This document shows positions 41,965 through 50,694 of a stretch of 51,619 bases of DNA, in pieces; positions within the stretch are counted from its first letter, which is position 1; each line of letters starts with the position of its first letter. The notes beneath the pieces are model-generated. The model searched no databases. It was not told the origin of the DNA and saw only the letters and a list, made by a program, of their open reading frames with translations. Both the position numbers and the translations under genes were made by a program. This DNA is from Succinatimonas sp. CAG:777 (GTDB lineage Bacteria; Pseudomonadota; Gammaproteobacteria; Enterobacterales; Succinivibrionaceae), in NCBI GenBank assembly GCA_000431835.1, contig HF987922.1:1-51619 (forward strand), read 5' to 3'.

Positions 41965-42837
41965 TTATTGTGAAATCTTGTGCAAAATTGCGTTTAATTC
42001 TTCTTTTGAAAAATCATACTTCTTACCGCAATGCTGACAGGTCATAGAAGTACCACCGTCTTTTTCAATTAAATCTTTTAATTCATTTGGATTTAACTGT
42101 GATAAAGCTTTTTCACATCTTTGTTTTGAACATACACACTGGAATTTAACTTCATGCTGTCCGAATACCTTTACTTCTTCGTGGGCAAATAACCTTGACA
42201 GTGACTCTTCTAAAGGAAGTTCAAACAGTTCCTTTTCACTTAAGGTATCTGTAAGTACTGACAGGTGCTCTAAAGATTCCATGTTATTCTTAATCTCAGG
42301 GATGATCTGAAGCATTACACCACCTGATTGAACAGTATCCATATCTGTTTTTATAAAGAATCTTGTAGGTAACTGCTGAGACTCTTTAAAGTAGTCTTCA
42401 AGTGTTGCACTGATTGATTTAGGATTGATTGCAACAATACCCTGCCATTTAGGTCCGTCTTTAGGGAATACTGATAGAACTAGAACAGAGTCTTTTCCGC
42501 AAAGCTCTCCTAATGAAGCATTATCTTCAATTGCAATGCTTTCATTTAATGAAGCAGAGCCATAAAAAGATAGATCCTGTCTGATGTTAATCAGGGCGTA
42601 TTTTAATGGTGAAGAATTGCTTCCTCTTAACTGTACCATGATTTCAGAACCATCTTTTAGTGTGGCTGCAACAAGTACAGATGCTACAGCTAATTCCATC
42701 ATGGTCTTTTTCAGACAGCTAGGATAGTCTTTGTGTAATAACTCTTCAAAAGGAGTTTTTAACTTAACAATTTCACCCCTTACACCGTGATTGTCGAATA
42801 AAAATCTTTCTACACTGTTATTTTCAAAAGTTTGCAT
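41965..42837 (-). CDS. hslO: Redox-regulated chaperone Hsp33
   Basis: A holdase chaperone activated by oxidation. The C-terminal zinc-binding cysteines are visible as QCVCS and TCQHCGKKY, with an extra cysteine between (RCEK). At 290 aa it is near the family norm. The start at 42837 is preferred (GGATGG ahead); an ATG at 42852 overlapping hslR is the alternative. It follows hslR, as in E. coli, so heat-shock pairing is conserved. Confidence 0.93.
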   Translation of the reverse strand: MQTFENNSVERFLFDNHGVRGEIVKLKTPFEELLHKDYPSCLKKTMMELAVASVLVAATLKDGSEIMVQLRGSNSSPLKYALINIRQDLSFYGSASLNESIAIEDNASLGELCGKDSVLVLSVFPKDGPKWQGIVAINPKSISATLEDYFKESQQLPTRFFIKTDMDTVQSGGVMLQIIPEIKNNMESLEHLSVLTDTLSEKELFELPLEESLSRLFAHEEVKVFGQHEVKFQCVCSKQRCEKALSQLNPNELKDLIEKDGGTSMTCQHCGKKYDFSKEELNAILHKISQ

Positions 42838-42841
42838 CGTA

Positions 42842-43240
42842 TTACCATCCATATTTCATACTGATTAGAGCGCGTCTTTCTTTTTTATTTGGCTTTTCAT
42901 CAGGGTGTGGTGCCAAAAGCGCATTGATTTTTATCTGCTCTAACTGTTTTTCTCTTAATTTAACACTTTCATCTGTTTCCTGATAGAGAGTTTGAGCCTG
43001 TACAGCTGGCCCTCTGACATCAGATATCTTTAATATTTCTACTTCCTTTCTGACATTTCCCTGAAGAATTTTTACTAATGCCCCAATTTCAACTGTTCTT
43101 GAAGGTTTAGCTTTGACACCGTTATAGTCAACCTTACCACCTTCTATCATTGATCTTGCAATGCTTCTAGTTTTGTAAAAGCGAGCAGCCCATAACCATT
43201 TATCTAGGCGTACCTCATCTTGTGCATTATTTTTAGGCAT
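42842..43240 (-). CDS. hslR: Ribosome-associated heat-shock protein Hsp15
   Basis: A 132-residue S4-domain RNA-binding protein (RLDKWLWAARFYKTRSIARSMIEGG). It binds stalled 50S subunits carrying nascent chain-tRNA and helps recycle them. The basic C-terminus ends KKERRALISMKYGW. The ATG at 43240 is chosen because AAGGAAAGAG stands before it; a start at 43261 would pass through that ribosome site. It sits upstream of hslO and divergent from nudE. Confidence 0.93.
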   Translation of the reverse strand: MPKNNAQDEVRLDKWLWAARFYKTRSIARSMIEGGKVDYNGVKAKPSRTVEIGALVKILQGNVRKEVEILKISDVRGPAVQAQTLYQETDESVKLREKQLEQIKINALLAPHPDEKPNKKERRALISMKYGW

Positions 43241-43297
43241 TAATCTCTTTCCTTCTGTCATGAAGAAATTTATCTTTTCAAGTGATAAAGTATAACA

Positions 43298-43891
43298 ATG
43301 AATTATAAAAAAATGGCGGTATATATGGATCTTTCTGCTTTAAAAAAACAAACACCTGCTATTCTCTCCAAAAGGAGAGAGAAAGTTTCTAACTTTTTCA
43401 CCGTAGAACAGCTAGATCTCCAGTTTTCTAATAACAAGAAAATGACATATGAACGCTTAGCAGGCGGAAACGGAGCAATCCTTGCTGTGCCATTTGATGG
43501 CAGGGATTTTTATCTGACATCTGAATATGCCTGTGGTTTTGAAAGATATGAACTGGGCTTTGTTAAGGGGAAAATAGATAACGGCGAAGCTCCAAAAGAA
43601 GCTTGCAATCGTGAACTCAAAGAAGAAATTGGCTTTGGCGCAAAGACTGTCAGAACCTTAAGAAATGAAATGACTGTAGCCCCTGGAATGCTGCAGTTAA
43701 AGATGTATACATTCTTATGTATGGATCTTTTCCCAATGCAATTAGAAGGTGATGAACCAGAGCCTATTAACATTATAAAAGTAAGCCCAAGAGAAGCTAA
43801 AGATTTAATTTTTGACATTGATTCTCCATTGACTGAAGCAAGAGCAATCGCCTCTTTGACTTTAGCAATGAACAAATTAGGCATGTTGTAA
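43298..43891 (+). CDS. nudE: ADP-compound hydrolase NudE
   Basis: A Nudix hydrolase acting on ADP-ribose, AP3A and NADH-like compounds. The full Nudix box is present (GKIDNGEAPKEACNRELKEEIGF, residues near 95-117, seen as Gx5Ex7REUxEExGU). At 197 aa it is about family length. Start choice is uncertain: ATGs at 43298, 43313 and 43325 all lack a strong ribosome site. The hslR-hslO-nudE grouping is the same as in enterobacteria. Confidence 0.9.
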   Translation: MNYKKMAVYMDLSALKKQTPAILSKRREKVSNFFTVEQLDLQFSNNKKMTYERLAGGNGAILAVPFDGRDFYLTSEYACGFERYELGFVKGKIDNGEAPKEACNRELKEEIGFGAKTVRTLRNEMTVAPGMLQLKMYTFLCMDLFPMQLEGDEPEPINIIKVSPREAKDLIFDIDSPLTEARAIASLTLAMNKLGML

Positions 43892-43944
43892 AATAAGCTA
43901 ACACTTTTTTGCACACGTATGTGGCAAAACAAGAGTTTTTTGTG

Positions 43945-43961
43945 AGAAAATGTCATTTTCT
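43945..43961. promoter_or_regulatory. Palindrome upstream of argF
   Basis: AGAAAATG-T-CATTTTCT is a 17-base perfect inverted repeat, 114 bases before the argF start. It does not match the ArgR box (TGAAT...ATTCA) well. It may be an operator or a nudE 3' hairpin; no T-run follows. Confidence 0.35.
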
Positions 43962-44074
43962 AGCAAGTTGATATTAATTTGCTATTATTGTAAATGGACA
44001 GAAATCCTTCTGTTTAAGTTTTTTATTTTTTATTTGCAAGGTTTATTACTTTGCCCGTCGCATGGGAGCTTGTG

Positions 44075-44983
44075 ATGCGTCACTTATTAACAGGCTTTGA
44101 ATTTAGCCAGGACGAATATTTAGACATTTTAGATACTGCTGCTGCAATGAAGAAAGATCCTAAGAAGTATAACCAGGTTCTTGCAGGTCGGAGTGGAGCT
44201 ATCATGTTTGAAAAGCCTTCCCTGAGAACTAGAACAACTTTTGAGTTGGCTTTCTATCGTTTAGGCGGACATGGTGTTTATCTTGATTTAAAAAATGGCG
44301 AATTAGGCCACAGAGAAACAATTGCAGACTACTCACGTAACTTATGCCGTTGGGTAGATTGCCTTGTTGGTCGTGTATTTGCTCAGAGCACTTTAGAGGA
44401 ATTAGCTAAATACGGTTCAGTTCCTGTAATCAATGCTTTATCAGATCTTTACCACCCAGCTCAGGCTATGGCTGATTACTTAACCATCAGAGAGCACTTA
44501 GGCAAGATTAAAGGAGTTAAGGTTGCTTATGTTGGTGATGGTAACAACGTAACCAATTCATTATTTGTTGCGGGTGCTATTTTAGGTGCTAATGTTACAT
44601 GCTTTAGCCCAGAGAATTGTTCACCTGACGCAGCTGTATTCATCAAAGCAAATGAAATTGCTAAGAAGAATGGTTGCACCTTAGCTGTTGAAAATGACAT
44701 CAGCAAGTTAAAAGATTTCGACGTGATTTATACAGATACTTGGGTATCAATGGGTGACAATACTCCTCTTGATACTGTAAGAAAGAAGTATATGCCATAT
44801 CAGATTAACCAGAATTTGGTTGACCAGTCAGGAGCACAGATTGTAATGCATTGTCTGCCTGCTCACCGAGGATATGAAATCACAGACGAGGTTATGGACG
44901 GTCCTAAGTCAGTTGTATTTGATGAAGCTGAGAACCGTTTACATATTCATATGGCAGTACTTGCCAAACTAATTAATGCTTAA
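44075..44983 (+). CDS. argF: Ornithine carbamoyltransferase
   Basis: Catalyses carbamoyl phosphate + ornithine to citrulline. The carbamoyl phosphate loop FEKPSLRTRTTFE is clear, as are the ornithine-side DTWVSMGDN and MHCLPAHRG motifs. The usual HPCQ motif reads HPAQ, with the cysteine replaced. At 302 aa it fits the gammaproteobacterial short type. The ATG at 44075 has GGGAG 6 bases ahead; a TTG at 44051 is unlikely. It is 19 bases before argG, so argF-argG form one transcript. Confidence 0.93.
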   Translation: MRHLLTGFEFSQDEYLDILDTAAAMKKDPKKYNQVLAGRSGAIMFEKPSLRTRTTFELAFYRLGGHGVYLDLKNGELGHRETIADYSRNLCRWVDCLVGRVFAQSTLEELAKYGSVPVINALSDLYHPAQAMADYLTIREHLGKIKGVKVAYVGDGNNVTNSLFVAGAILGANVTCFSPENCSPDAAVFIKANEIAKKNGCTLAVENDISKLKDFDVIYTDTWVSMGDNTPLDTVRKKYMPYQINQNLVDQSGAQIVMHCLPAHRGYEITDEVMDGPKSVVFDEAENRLHIHMAVLAKLINA

Positions 44984-45002
44984 TCATTGAGGATATAAAG
45001 CA

Positions 45003-46238
45003 ATGTTAAAACACGAAAACAAGCACTACAAGAAAGTTGTATTAGCATATTCTGGTGGTCTAGATACATCTACCATCGTACCATGGTTAAAAGAGAACTA
45101 TGGTGATTGTGAAGTTATCTGCTTCGTTGCAGATGTTGGTCAGGAAAGAGAAGATCTTGAAGGCATCGAGCAGAAGGCTAAGCAGTCTGGCGCAAGCAAG
45201 TGCATTGTTAAGGATTTAAGAGAAGAGTTCGTAAAAGACTATGTTTTCGAAGCAATGAAGACTGGTGCTATTTACGAAGGTGAGTACTTATTAGGTACAG
45301 CTATTGCTCGTCCTGTTATTGCAAAGGCAATGGTTGAGTGTGCATTAGCTGAAGGCGCTGATGCTATTGCTCACGGTGCTACCGGTAAGGGTAACGATCA
45401 GGTTCGTTTCGAGAGTGCTGTTGCAGCTTTAGCTCCACAGTTAGACGTTATCGCTCCATGGCGTATTTGGGATATGCAGTCTCGTGAAGAGTTACTAGCA
45501 TACTGTGAGAAGCACCATGTTCCATGTAAGGCTACTTTAAAGAAGATTTACAGCCGTGATGCTAACTGCTTACACATCTCAACTGAGGGTGGTGAGTTAG
45601 AGAATACTTGGAATGCCCCATCAGAGAACGTATGGGTATGGACTACAGATCCTGAGAAGGCTCCTGATACTCCAGAAACATTTGAGTTAACCATTGCAAA
45701 CGGTTATGTAACTGAGATCAATGGTGAGAAGATGACTCCATTCCACATCATTGAGAAATTAAATGAGATTGGTGCTCGTAATGGTGTAGGTCGTATCGAC
45801 ATCACTGAGAACCGTCTAGTTGGTATGAAGTCACGTGGTTGCTATGAAACCCCAGGCGGAACTATCATTTACAAGGCTTTACGTGCTATTGAGCAGTTAG
45901 TATTAGATAAGGCTACAAGAGTATTCCGTGAGCACTTAGCTGTTGAATTTGCCCAGTTAGTATACGATGGTCGCTGGTTCACCCGTCTTCGTGAGATCTT
46001 ATTAGCATCTGCTGATAACATGGCTAAAGATGTTAACGGTAAGGTTGTTGTTAAGTTATATAAGGGCAACATCGAGATCATCCAGAAGGATTCTCCAAAC
46101 AGCCTGTTCAACTTCGACTTTGTAACCTTTGGTGCTGATGAAGTATACAGCCAGGCTGACGCAGAAGGCTTCATCCGTCTGTACTCATTACCAAGCAGAA
46201 TTCGTGCTATCAATGAGAATGCAAAGAAGAATAAGTAA
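45003..46238 (+). CDS. argG: Argininosuccinate synthase
   Basis: Joins citrulline and aspartate using ATP. The N-type ATP pyrophosphatase motif AYSGGLDTST is near residue 15, and the substrate segment AHGATGKGNDQVRFE follows. At 411 aa it belongs to the common bacterial type. Codon bias is strong. A terminator separates it from argH, so argH may be partly independent. Confidence 0.97.
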   Translation: MLKHENKHYKKVVLAYSGGLDTSTIVPWLKENYGDCEVICFVADVGQEREDLEGIEQKAKQSGASKCIVKDLREEFVKDYVFEAMKTGAIYEGEYLLGTAIARPVIAKAMVECALAEGADAIAHGATGKGNDQVRFESAVAALAPQLDVIAPWRIWDMQSREELLAYCEKHHVPCKATLKKIYSRDANCLHISTEGGELENTWNAPSENVWVWTTDPEKAPDTPETFELTIANGYVTEINGEKMTPFHIIEKLNEIGARNGVGRIDITENRLVGMKSRGCYETPGGTIIYKALRAIEQLVLDKATRVFREHLAVEFAQLVYDGRWFTRLREILLASADNMAKDVNGKVVVKLYKGNIEIIQKDSPNSLFNFDFVTFGADEVYSQADAEGFIRLYSLPSRIRAINENAKKNK

Positions 46239-46258
46239 TCTTTGCTAGCTAGCATATA

Positions 46259-46295
46259 AATACGGTTCAGGGAGTGTTCTTTGAGCCGTATTTTT
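46259..46295 (+). terminator. Terminator between argG and argH
   Basis: An 11-bp stem AATACGGTTCA/TGAGCCGTATT with one G-U pair is followed by five T, 20 bases past argG. It could attenuate read-through into argH. Confidence 0.85.
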
Positions 46296-46358
46296 GATCT
46301 TAATTTAGGTGTTTTTGAAGTTTTATCAGATAACACAATTTTTTAAACAGAGGCAAAT

Positions 46359-47744
46359 ATGGCTTTATGGGGCGGTAGGTTCACACAAGGACCAGATCAG
46401 AGATTTAAGGATTACAACGATTCTCTGAAGTTTGACTATCGTATGGCTTTAGAAGATATTGAAGGTTCAATTTGTTGGGCTGATGCTATCTACAAAGTTG
46501 GCGTTTTAACCGAGCAGGAAAACAAAGATTTAAAGAAAGCTTTAAATGAGTTACATGAAGAAGTATCTAAAGATATTCACTCAATTGCTACAGCAGGTGA
46601 TGAGGATATCCATTCTTATGTAGAGCGCAGACTGATTGAGAAGGTTGGCAATTTAGGTAAGAAGTTACACACTGGTCGTAGCCGTAATGATCAGGTAGCT
46701 TTAGATCTGAAATTATGGTGCCGTAAAGCAGTTGCTGATGTTAAAAAAGCAATTGTTCATCTGCAAAAAGAATTAGTAAATGTAGCTGAAGAGAACCAAG
46801 GCAAGATCTTCCCCGGTTATACTCATTTACAAAGAGCACAGCCTGTTACTTTCTCACACTGGATCTTAGCTTATGTTCAGATGTTTGAAAGAGATTACCA
46901 GAGATTATTAAATGCTGATGAGTTAATGGAAACCTCTCCATTAGGATCAGCAGCTTTAGCTGGTACTGCTTACAACATCGATAGAGATGAATTAGCTCGT
47001 GATTTAGGCTTTAAGAGTGCAACAAGAAACAGCCTTGATGGTGTATCAGATCGTGACCATGTAATGGAATTACTATCATGTGCAAGTATCTCAATGGTTC
47101 ACTTATCAAGATTAGCTGAGGATTTAATTATCTACAATTCAGGCGAAGCCAAATTTGTTGAGTTATCAGATAAGGTAACCTCAGGTTCATCTTTAATGCC
47201 TCAGAAAAAGAATCCTGATGCTTTAGAGTTAATTCGTGGTAAGTGTGGTCGTGTTGTAGGTGCATTAACCGGTATGTTAGTAACCTGCAAAGCTTTACCT
47301 TTAGCTTACGACAAGGATCTTCAGGAAGATAAAGAGCGTCTATTTGATGCTATTGATACTTGGCATGACAGCTTATACATGGCTTCATTAGTATTTGAAG
47401 GCATTAAGCTAAATGAAAAGAATGCAATTGAAGCGGCTAAAGGCGGTTATTCAAATGCAACAGAGTTAGCTGATTACTTAGTATCAAAGGGTATTCCTTT
47501 CCGTGAGGCTCACTCAATTGTAGGTAGAATCGTGCTCTTTGCTATTTCAAAGCAGAAAGCATTAGAAGATTTATCTGTAGCTGAGTACAAAGAGTTCTCT
47601 GATGTAATCGGTGAGGATGTATATCCTTCATTACAGTTAGAGAATATCTTAAACAAGCGTAACATCATCGGTGGTGTTGCTCCAGCTCAGACTAAGGTAG
47701 AAATTGAAAACTTAAAGAAACTTCTATCTTCAAGAGAAGTCTAA
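46359..47744 (+). CDS. argH: Argininosuccinate lyase
   Basis: The last step of arginine synthesis, argininosuccinate to arginine + fumarate. The signature loop GSSLMPQKKNPDALELIRGK contains the catalytic serine. The N-terminus (LWGGRFTQGPDQRFKDYNDSL) and the HTGRSRNDQVALD region also match. At 461 aa it has family length. AGGC lies ahead of the ATG. In a fumarate-reducing anaerobe the fumarate released could be respired, but that is speculation. Confidence 0.97.
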   Translation: MALWGGRFTQGPDQRFKDYNDSLKFDYRMALEDIEGSICWADAIYKVGVLTEQENKDLKKALNELHEEVSKDIHSIATAGDEDIHSYVERRLIEKVGNLGKKLHTGRSRNDQVALDLKLWCRKAVADVKKAIVHLQKELVNVAEENQGKIFPGYTHLQRAQPVTFSHWILAYVQMFERDYQRLLNADELMETSPLGSAALAGTAYNIDRDELARDLGFKSATRNSLDGVSDRDHVMELLSCASISMVHLSRLAEDLIIYNSGEAKFVELSDKVTSGSSLMPQKKNPDALELIRGKCGRVVGALTGMLVTCKALPLAYDKDLQEDKERLFDAIDTWHDSLYMASLVFEGIKLNEKNAIEAAKGGYSNATELADYLVSKGIPFREAHSIVGRIVLFAISKQKALEDLSVAEYKEFSDVIGEDVYPSLQLENILNKRNIIGGVAPAQTKVEIENLKKLLSSREV

Positions 47745-47752
47745 TCTAATTT

Positions 47753-47780
47753 AAGGGGATCTTGTCATTAAGATCTCCTT
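47753..47780 (+). terminator. Hairpin after argH
   Basis: AAGGGGATCTT/AAGATCTCCTT pair over 11 bp with one G-U, loop of 6 bases. No good T-run follows, so it may be a weak terminator or a mRNA-end stabiliser. Confidence 0.6.
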
Positions 47781-47972
47781 AGTCTTCAAAGTCCTCATAA
47801 CTTAATTTATCTGCACCAAGATAGCATAATTCTAGCTATTTCTCGCTTTAATTTAATGCAAATAAGATTGTTTTTGTGCAATTAACTTTTGTCTAATATT
47901 TCTAGATTACTATTTAAGTGAACTTAAATTATTTTTACGTTGTTAAAGACAACTAACGACAAGGAGCAGAGT

Positions 47973-48299
47973 ATGTTAGCAGTTACCGCAATCATTAGAC
48001 CTGAAAAAATCATAGATGTTCAAGATGCTCTGTACTCTAAAGGTTTCTGTGCTATGACCAAGATTAATGTGTCAGGGCGAGGTAAGGAGAGAGGCATTAA
48101 AGTTGGTGATGTTCTTTACCAAGAAATGACTAAGATCATGATTTATATGGTCGTAGAAGATGATGAAAAAGATATAGTTGTGGATACACTTATGCAAAGT
48201 GCTATGACTGGTGAGAGCGGAAATCCTGGTGATGGTAAAATCTTTGTAAGTCCTGTTTATGAGTCCTACACTATTAGTTCTCAATCACTAGATTTATAG
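47973..48299 (+). CDS. P-II family regulatory protein, NifI1-like
   Basis: A 108-residue P-II signalling protein. The N-terminus LAVTAIIRPEKI, the T-loop GRGKERGIKVGDVLYQEMTK (residues 35-54) and the C-terminal GNPGDGKIFVSPV motif resemble NifI1 (GlnB-like, nitrogenase-associated) more than enteric GlnB/GlnK; there is no Tyr at the usual uridylylation position 51. P-II proteins bind ATP/ADP and 2-oxoglutarate and control nitrogen enzymes. No nif gene is in view; it follows the arginine genes. AAGGAG precedes the ATG at 47973. Confidence 0.85.
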   Translation: MLAVTAIIRPEKIIDVQDALYSKGFCAMTKINVSGRGKERGIKVGDVLYQEMTKIMIYMVVEDDEKDIVVDTLMQSAMTGESGNPGDGKIFVSPVYESYTISSQSLDL

Positions 48300-48309
48300 G
48301 ATAGACATA

Positions 48310-48338
48310 AAATAAAAGGCATATCCTTGGATATGCCT
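48310..48338 (-). terminator. Terminator of dut-coaBC
   Basis: A 10-bp perfect stem AGGCATATCC/GGATATGCCT with a 2-base spacer is followed on the minus strand by TTTTATTTTA. It is shared with the 3' end of the convergent P-II gene. Confidence 0.85.
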
Positions 48339-48344
48339 AAATCA

Positions 48345-48800
48345 CTAGATACCTGTAGATCCGAATCCTTTAACTCCTCGCTCCGATTTTTCATCAAAGT
48401 GATCCGTTATCTCAAGATTTGCATGCAGCACAGGGACGAATAGCATTTGAGCTACTCTGTCACCGACACAAATCTTAAAAGGTTCATTTGAGTGATTCCA
48501 TAAAGGCATCATCAGCGGACCTTGATAGTCAGCATCGATGACACCTGTAAGATTACTTAAAACAATGCCATGTTTATAACCAAGACCTGATCTTGGGACG
48601 ATTAGTGCAGTTACATTAGGATCTGCAATATGCATTGCAAATCCTGTATTAACCATCTTCACTTCACCTGGATTTAGCACAAAGTCACTATCAACCATGG
48701 CTCTTAAGTCCATTCCTGCAGATAGTGCAGTCTCATATTGAGGAAGTGGAAAATCACCACCCAATCTCTTGTCTAAGATCTTTATTTTTATATTTAGCAT
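48345..48800 (-). CDS. dut: dUTP diphosphatase
   Basis: Hydrolyses dUTP to dUMP, keeping uracil out of DNA and feeding thymidylate synthesis. The five trimeric dUTPase motifs are present: AGMDLRA, PRSGLGYKHG, GVIDADYQGP, DRVAQMLFVP and RGVKGFGSTG. At 151 aa it has standard length. It lies 3 bases after coaBC, the order found in E. coli (dfp-dut). Confidence 0.97.
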   Translation of the reverse strand: MLNIKIKILDKRLGGDFPLPQYETALSAGMDLRAMVDSDFVLNPGEVKMVNTGFAMHIADPNVTALIVPRSGLGYKHGIVLSNLTGVIDADYQGPLMMPLWNHSNEPFKICVGDRVAQMLFVPVLHANLEITDHFDEKSERGVKGFGSTGI

Positions 48801-48803
48801 GTT

Positions 48804-50111
48804 TTAGTTCTTTTTTGCGGCCTTGAAAATTAGTTCCATTAAGCAAGCTGCGATATTAGCTTTAGACTGCTTGTCAAAGTGAGCAACCTTACCATCTTTA
48901 TCAAATACGGTGACCTCGTTATTGTCACTGTTAAAGCCGATGTCCTGTCTTGAAACATCGTTTAGAACGATAAGATCAAGGTTCTTTCTTTCAAGCTTCT
49001 CTTTAGCATGTTCTTCACCGTTATTGGTTTCAGCAGCAAAGCCTACTGTAAATGGACGGTTTACTTCTCTCTTACCTACAGTTGCAAGAATATCAGGATT
49101 CTTAACAAGTTTTAGAGTAATTGAATCAGTGTCATCAGTTTTCTTAATCTTAATAGGTGATACGTTTTCAACTCTAAAGTCTGCAACAGCTGCTGTACCA
49201 ACCATAATATCTGTCTTGGTTACAAAATCTTCTACAGCATGCAACATTTGGACGGCACTCTTTACATCAATTCTTCTTACTCCTTTTGGAGTTGGAAGAT
49301 TTACAGGACCAGCAATTAAGGTTACATCTGCACCTAAAGCACTAGCAGCCTCTGCCATGTAAAAGCCCATCTTTCCCGAGCTGTTATTTGAAATGTAGCG
49401 AACAGGATCGATCGCTTCTTCTGTTGGACCTGCTGTAATTAGAACGTTGAAGCCTACACCAAATGACTTTGGTAACAATCTAGTCTGAGTAAGCTCTAGT
49501 GGACTTTGAGGTGCAGGCAATCTGTCCTGATTGTTTTCAATTAGGCCTGGTTTTGATTCGATGCGGTTTGCAAAGATAGAACATACATCTTCATATAGTT
49601 CTTCAGGCTCTTTCATTCTGCCTGGACCAAAAGTACCACAGGCAAGCTCTCCTGAAGCTGGAGTAATGACGTAAATACCACGTCTTAAAAGAGTCTTTAA
49701 ATTATCTTGTGTAGCCTGATTGTTGAACATATTGGAGTTCATAGCAGGAGCTACAACAATTGGGCAAGTAGCAGCTAAAGTAACAGCTGTTAACATGTTA
49801 TCAGCAAGACCAGCAGCAATCTTTGCAATTGTGTTGGCAGTAGCAGGTGCAATTAAGACCATATCAGCATTAGTTGCTAAAGATATATGGGAAATGCTCT
49901 TACTATCTTCAAAAATATCTATACTTACAGGATGTCCTGATAAGGCTTCGAAAGTAGATTTTCCAACTAGTTTTGTGGCTGCTTCTGTCATGCAGACATA
50001 TACGTCTGCTCCACCTTTAATTAGAAGACGGCAAAGAGTACAAGCCTTGTAAGCTGCTATTCCTCCTGTCACACCCAAAACTATTTTGCGATTTTTTAGT
50101 TGAGTATCCAT
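48804..50111 (-). CDS. coaBC: Bifunctional phosphopantothenoylcysteine decarboxylase/synthetase
   Basis: Carries out two steps of coenzyme A synthesis. The CoaC flavin domain shows GVTGGIAAYKACTL, the active histidine region in KSISHISLAT, APAMNSNMF and the CGTFGPGRM lid cysteine. The CoaB domain follows with LITAGPTEEAIDPVRYIS and a C-terminal nucleotide region. At 435 aa it is about 30 longer than E. coli Dfp, the extra lying in the linker. CoaD, a later step, is elsewhere in the window (6.3 kb). Confidence 0.96.
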   Translation of the reverse strand: MDTQLKNRKIVLGVTGGIAAYKACTLCRLLIKGGADVYVCMTEAATKLVGKSTFEALSGHPVSIDIFEDSKSISHISLATNADMVLIAPATANTIAKIAAGLADNMLTAVTLAATCPIVVAPAMNSNMFNNQATQDNLKTLLRRGIYVITPASGELACGTFGPGRMKEPEELYEDVCSIFANRIESKPGLIENNQDRLPAPQSPLELTQTRLLPKSFGVGFNVLITAGPTEEAIDPVRYISNNSSGKMGFYMAEAASALGADVTLIAGPVNLPTPKGVRRIDVKSAVQMLHAVEDFVTKTDIMVGTAAVADFRVENVSPIKIKKTDDTDSITLKLVKNPDILATVGKREVNRPFTVGFAAETNNGEEHAKEKLERKNLDLIVLNDVSRQDIGFNSDNNEVTVFDKDGKVAHFDKQSKANIAACLMELIFKAAKKN

Positions 50112-50171
50112 TTTGACATCTCCATTGGTGAAAATTAGATTCTAACTAACAGATTATACAGAACTTTATTA

Positions 50172-50193
50172 ATAATTAATCGTGATTAATTAT
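50172..50193. promoter_or_regulatory. 22-bp palindrome, operator-like
   Basis: ATAATTAATC-GT-GATTAATTAT has perfect 10-base arms. It lies 61 bases before the coaBC start codon, where it could overlap the promoter. No matching known consensus was recognised. Confidence 0.4.
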
Positions 50194-50348
50194 CAACATT
50201 GATTTTGGCATGCTATTAATATACAATGTATAGTTACCACGAAACGAGGGCGAATCTTTGTTTGCCCTATGTACTGTCAAAGTCTCGTATAATTTAAGCC
50301 TAAAGTTGTTCTAAAAATTAATATTTTTTAGGATATAGTCTTCTTTTG

Positions 50349-50357
50349 TGTTAGAAT
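50349..50357 (+). promoter_or_regulatory. Extended -10 promoter of rpmB-rpmG
   Basis: TGTTAGAAT combines TGn with TAGAAT and is identical to the element before yibN. It gives a leader of about 85 bases. The -35 is poor, as is common with extended -10 promoters. Confidence 0.5.
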
Positions 50358-50446
50358 ACGTGCACTTTGTTTGACCTATTAATCAATCTTAGCGTGATGC
50401 TGATTTTGAGAATGTATTAATTTAATTTTTTGGAGTGTGAGATAAC

Positions 50447-50683
50447 ATGTCCAGAGTTTGCCAAGTTACGGGCAAGCGCCCAGCTGTGGGTAACCTACGT
50501 TCCCACGCAAAGAATGCGGCTAAGCGTCGTTTTCTTCCTAATTTGAAATATCACCGTTTCTGGGTTGAGAGCGAAGGTCGTTTCGTAAGACTTCGTGTTT
50601 CAACTAAAGGTATGCGTATCATTGATAAGAACGGCATCGATGCTGTTTTAGCAGATATGCGTGCGAACGGCGTTAGAGTTTAA
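50447..50683 (+). CDS. rpmB: 50S ribosomal protein L28
   Basis: A 78-residue protein identical in length to E. coli L28. The N-terminus MSRVCQVTGKRPAVGN and the central NLRSHAKNAAKRRF are diagnostic. It is translated 11 bases ahead of rpmG as in E. coli, where both lie next to dfp. Confidence 0.98.
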   Translation: MSRVCQVTGKRPAVGNLRSHAKNAAKRRFLPNLKYHRFWVESEGRFVRLRVSTKGMRIIDKNGIDAVLADMRANGVRV

Positions 50684-50694
50684 AGGAGACTAAA

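Larger units (their letters stand above)
50112..50446. other. Divergent intergenic region coaBC / rpmB
   Basis: A 335-base AT-rich gap holds the promoters of dut-coaBC and rpmBG. Notable content is a 22-base perfect palindrome (50172-50193) on the coaBC side and an extended -10 (50349-50357) on the rpmB side. No small gene was seen. Confidence 0.55.

Noticed and set aside
45869..46336. Minus-strand open frame of 155 aa opposite argG
   Set aside because: A shadow of the strongly coding argG 3' end and the argG terminator; no ribosome site.
48910..49362. Plus-strand frame of 150 aa opposite coaBC
   Set aside because: Antisense shadow of a well-supported gene; hydrophobic composition results from the reverse reading.
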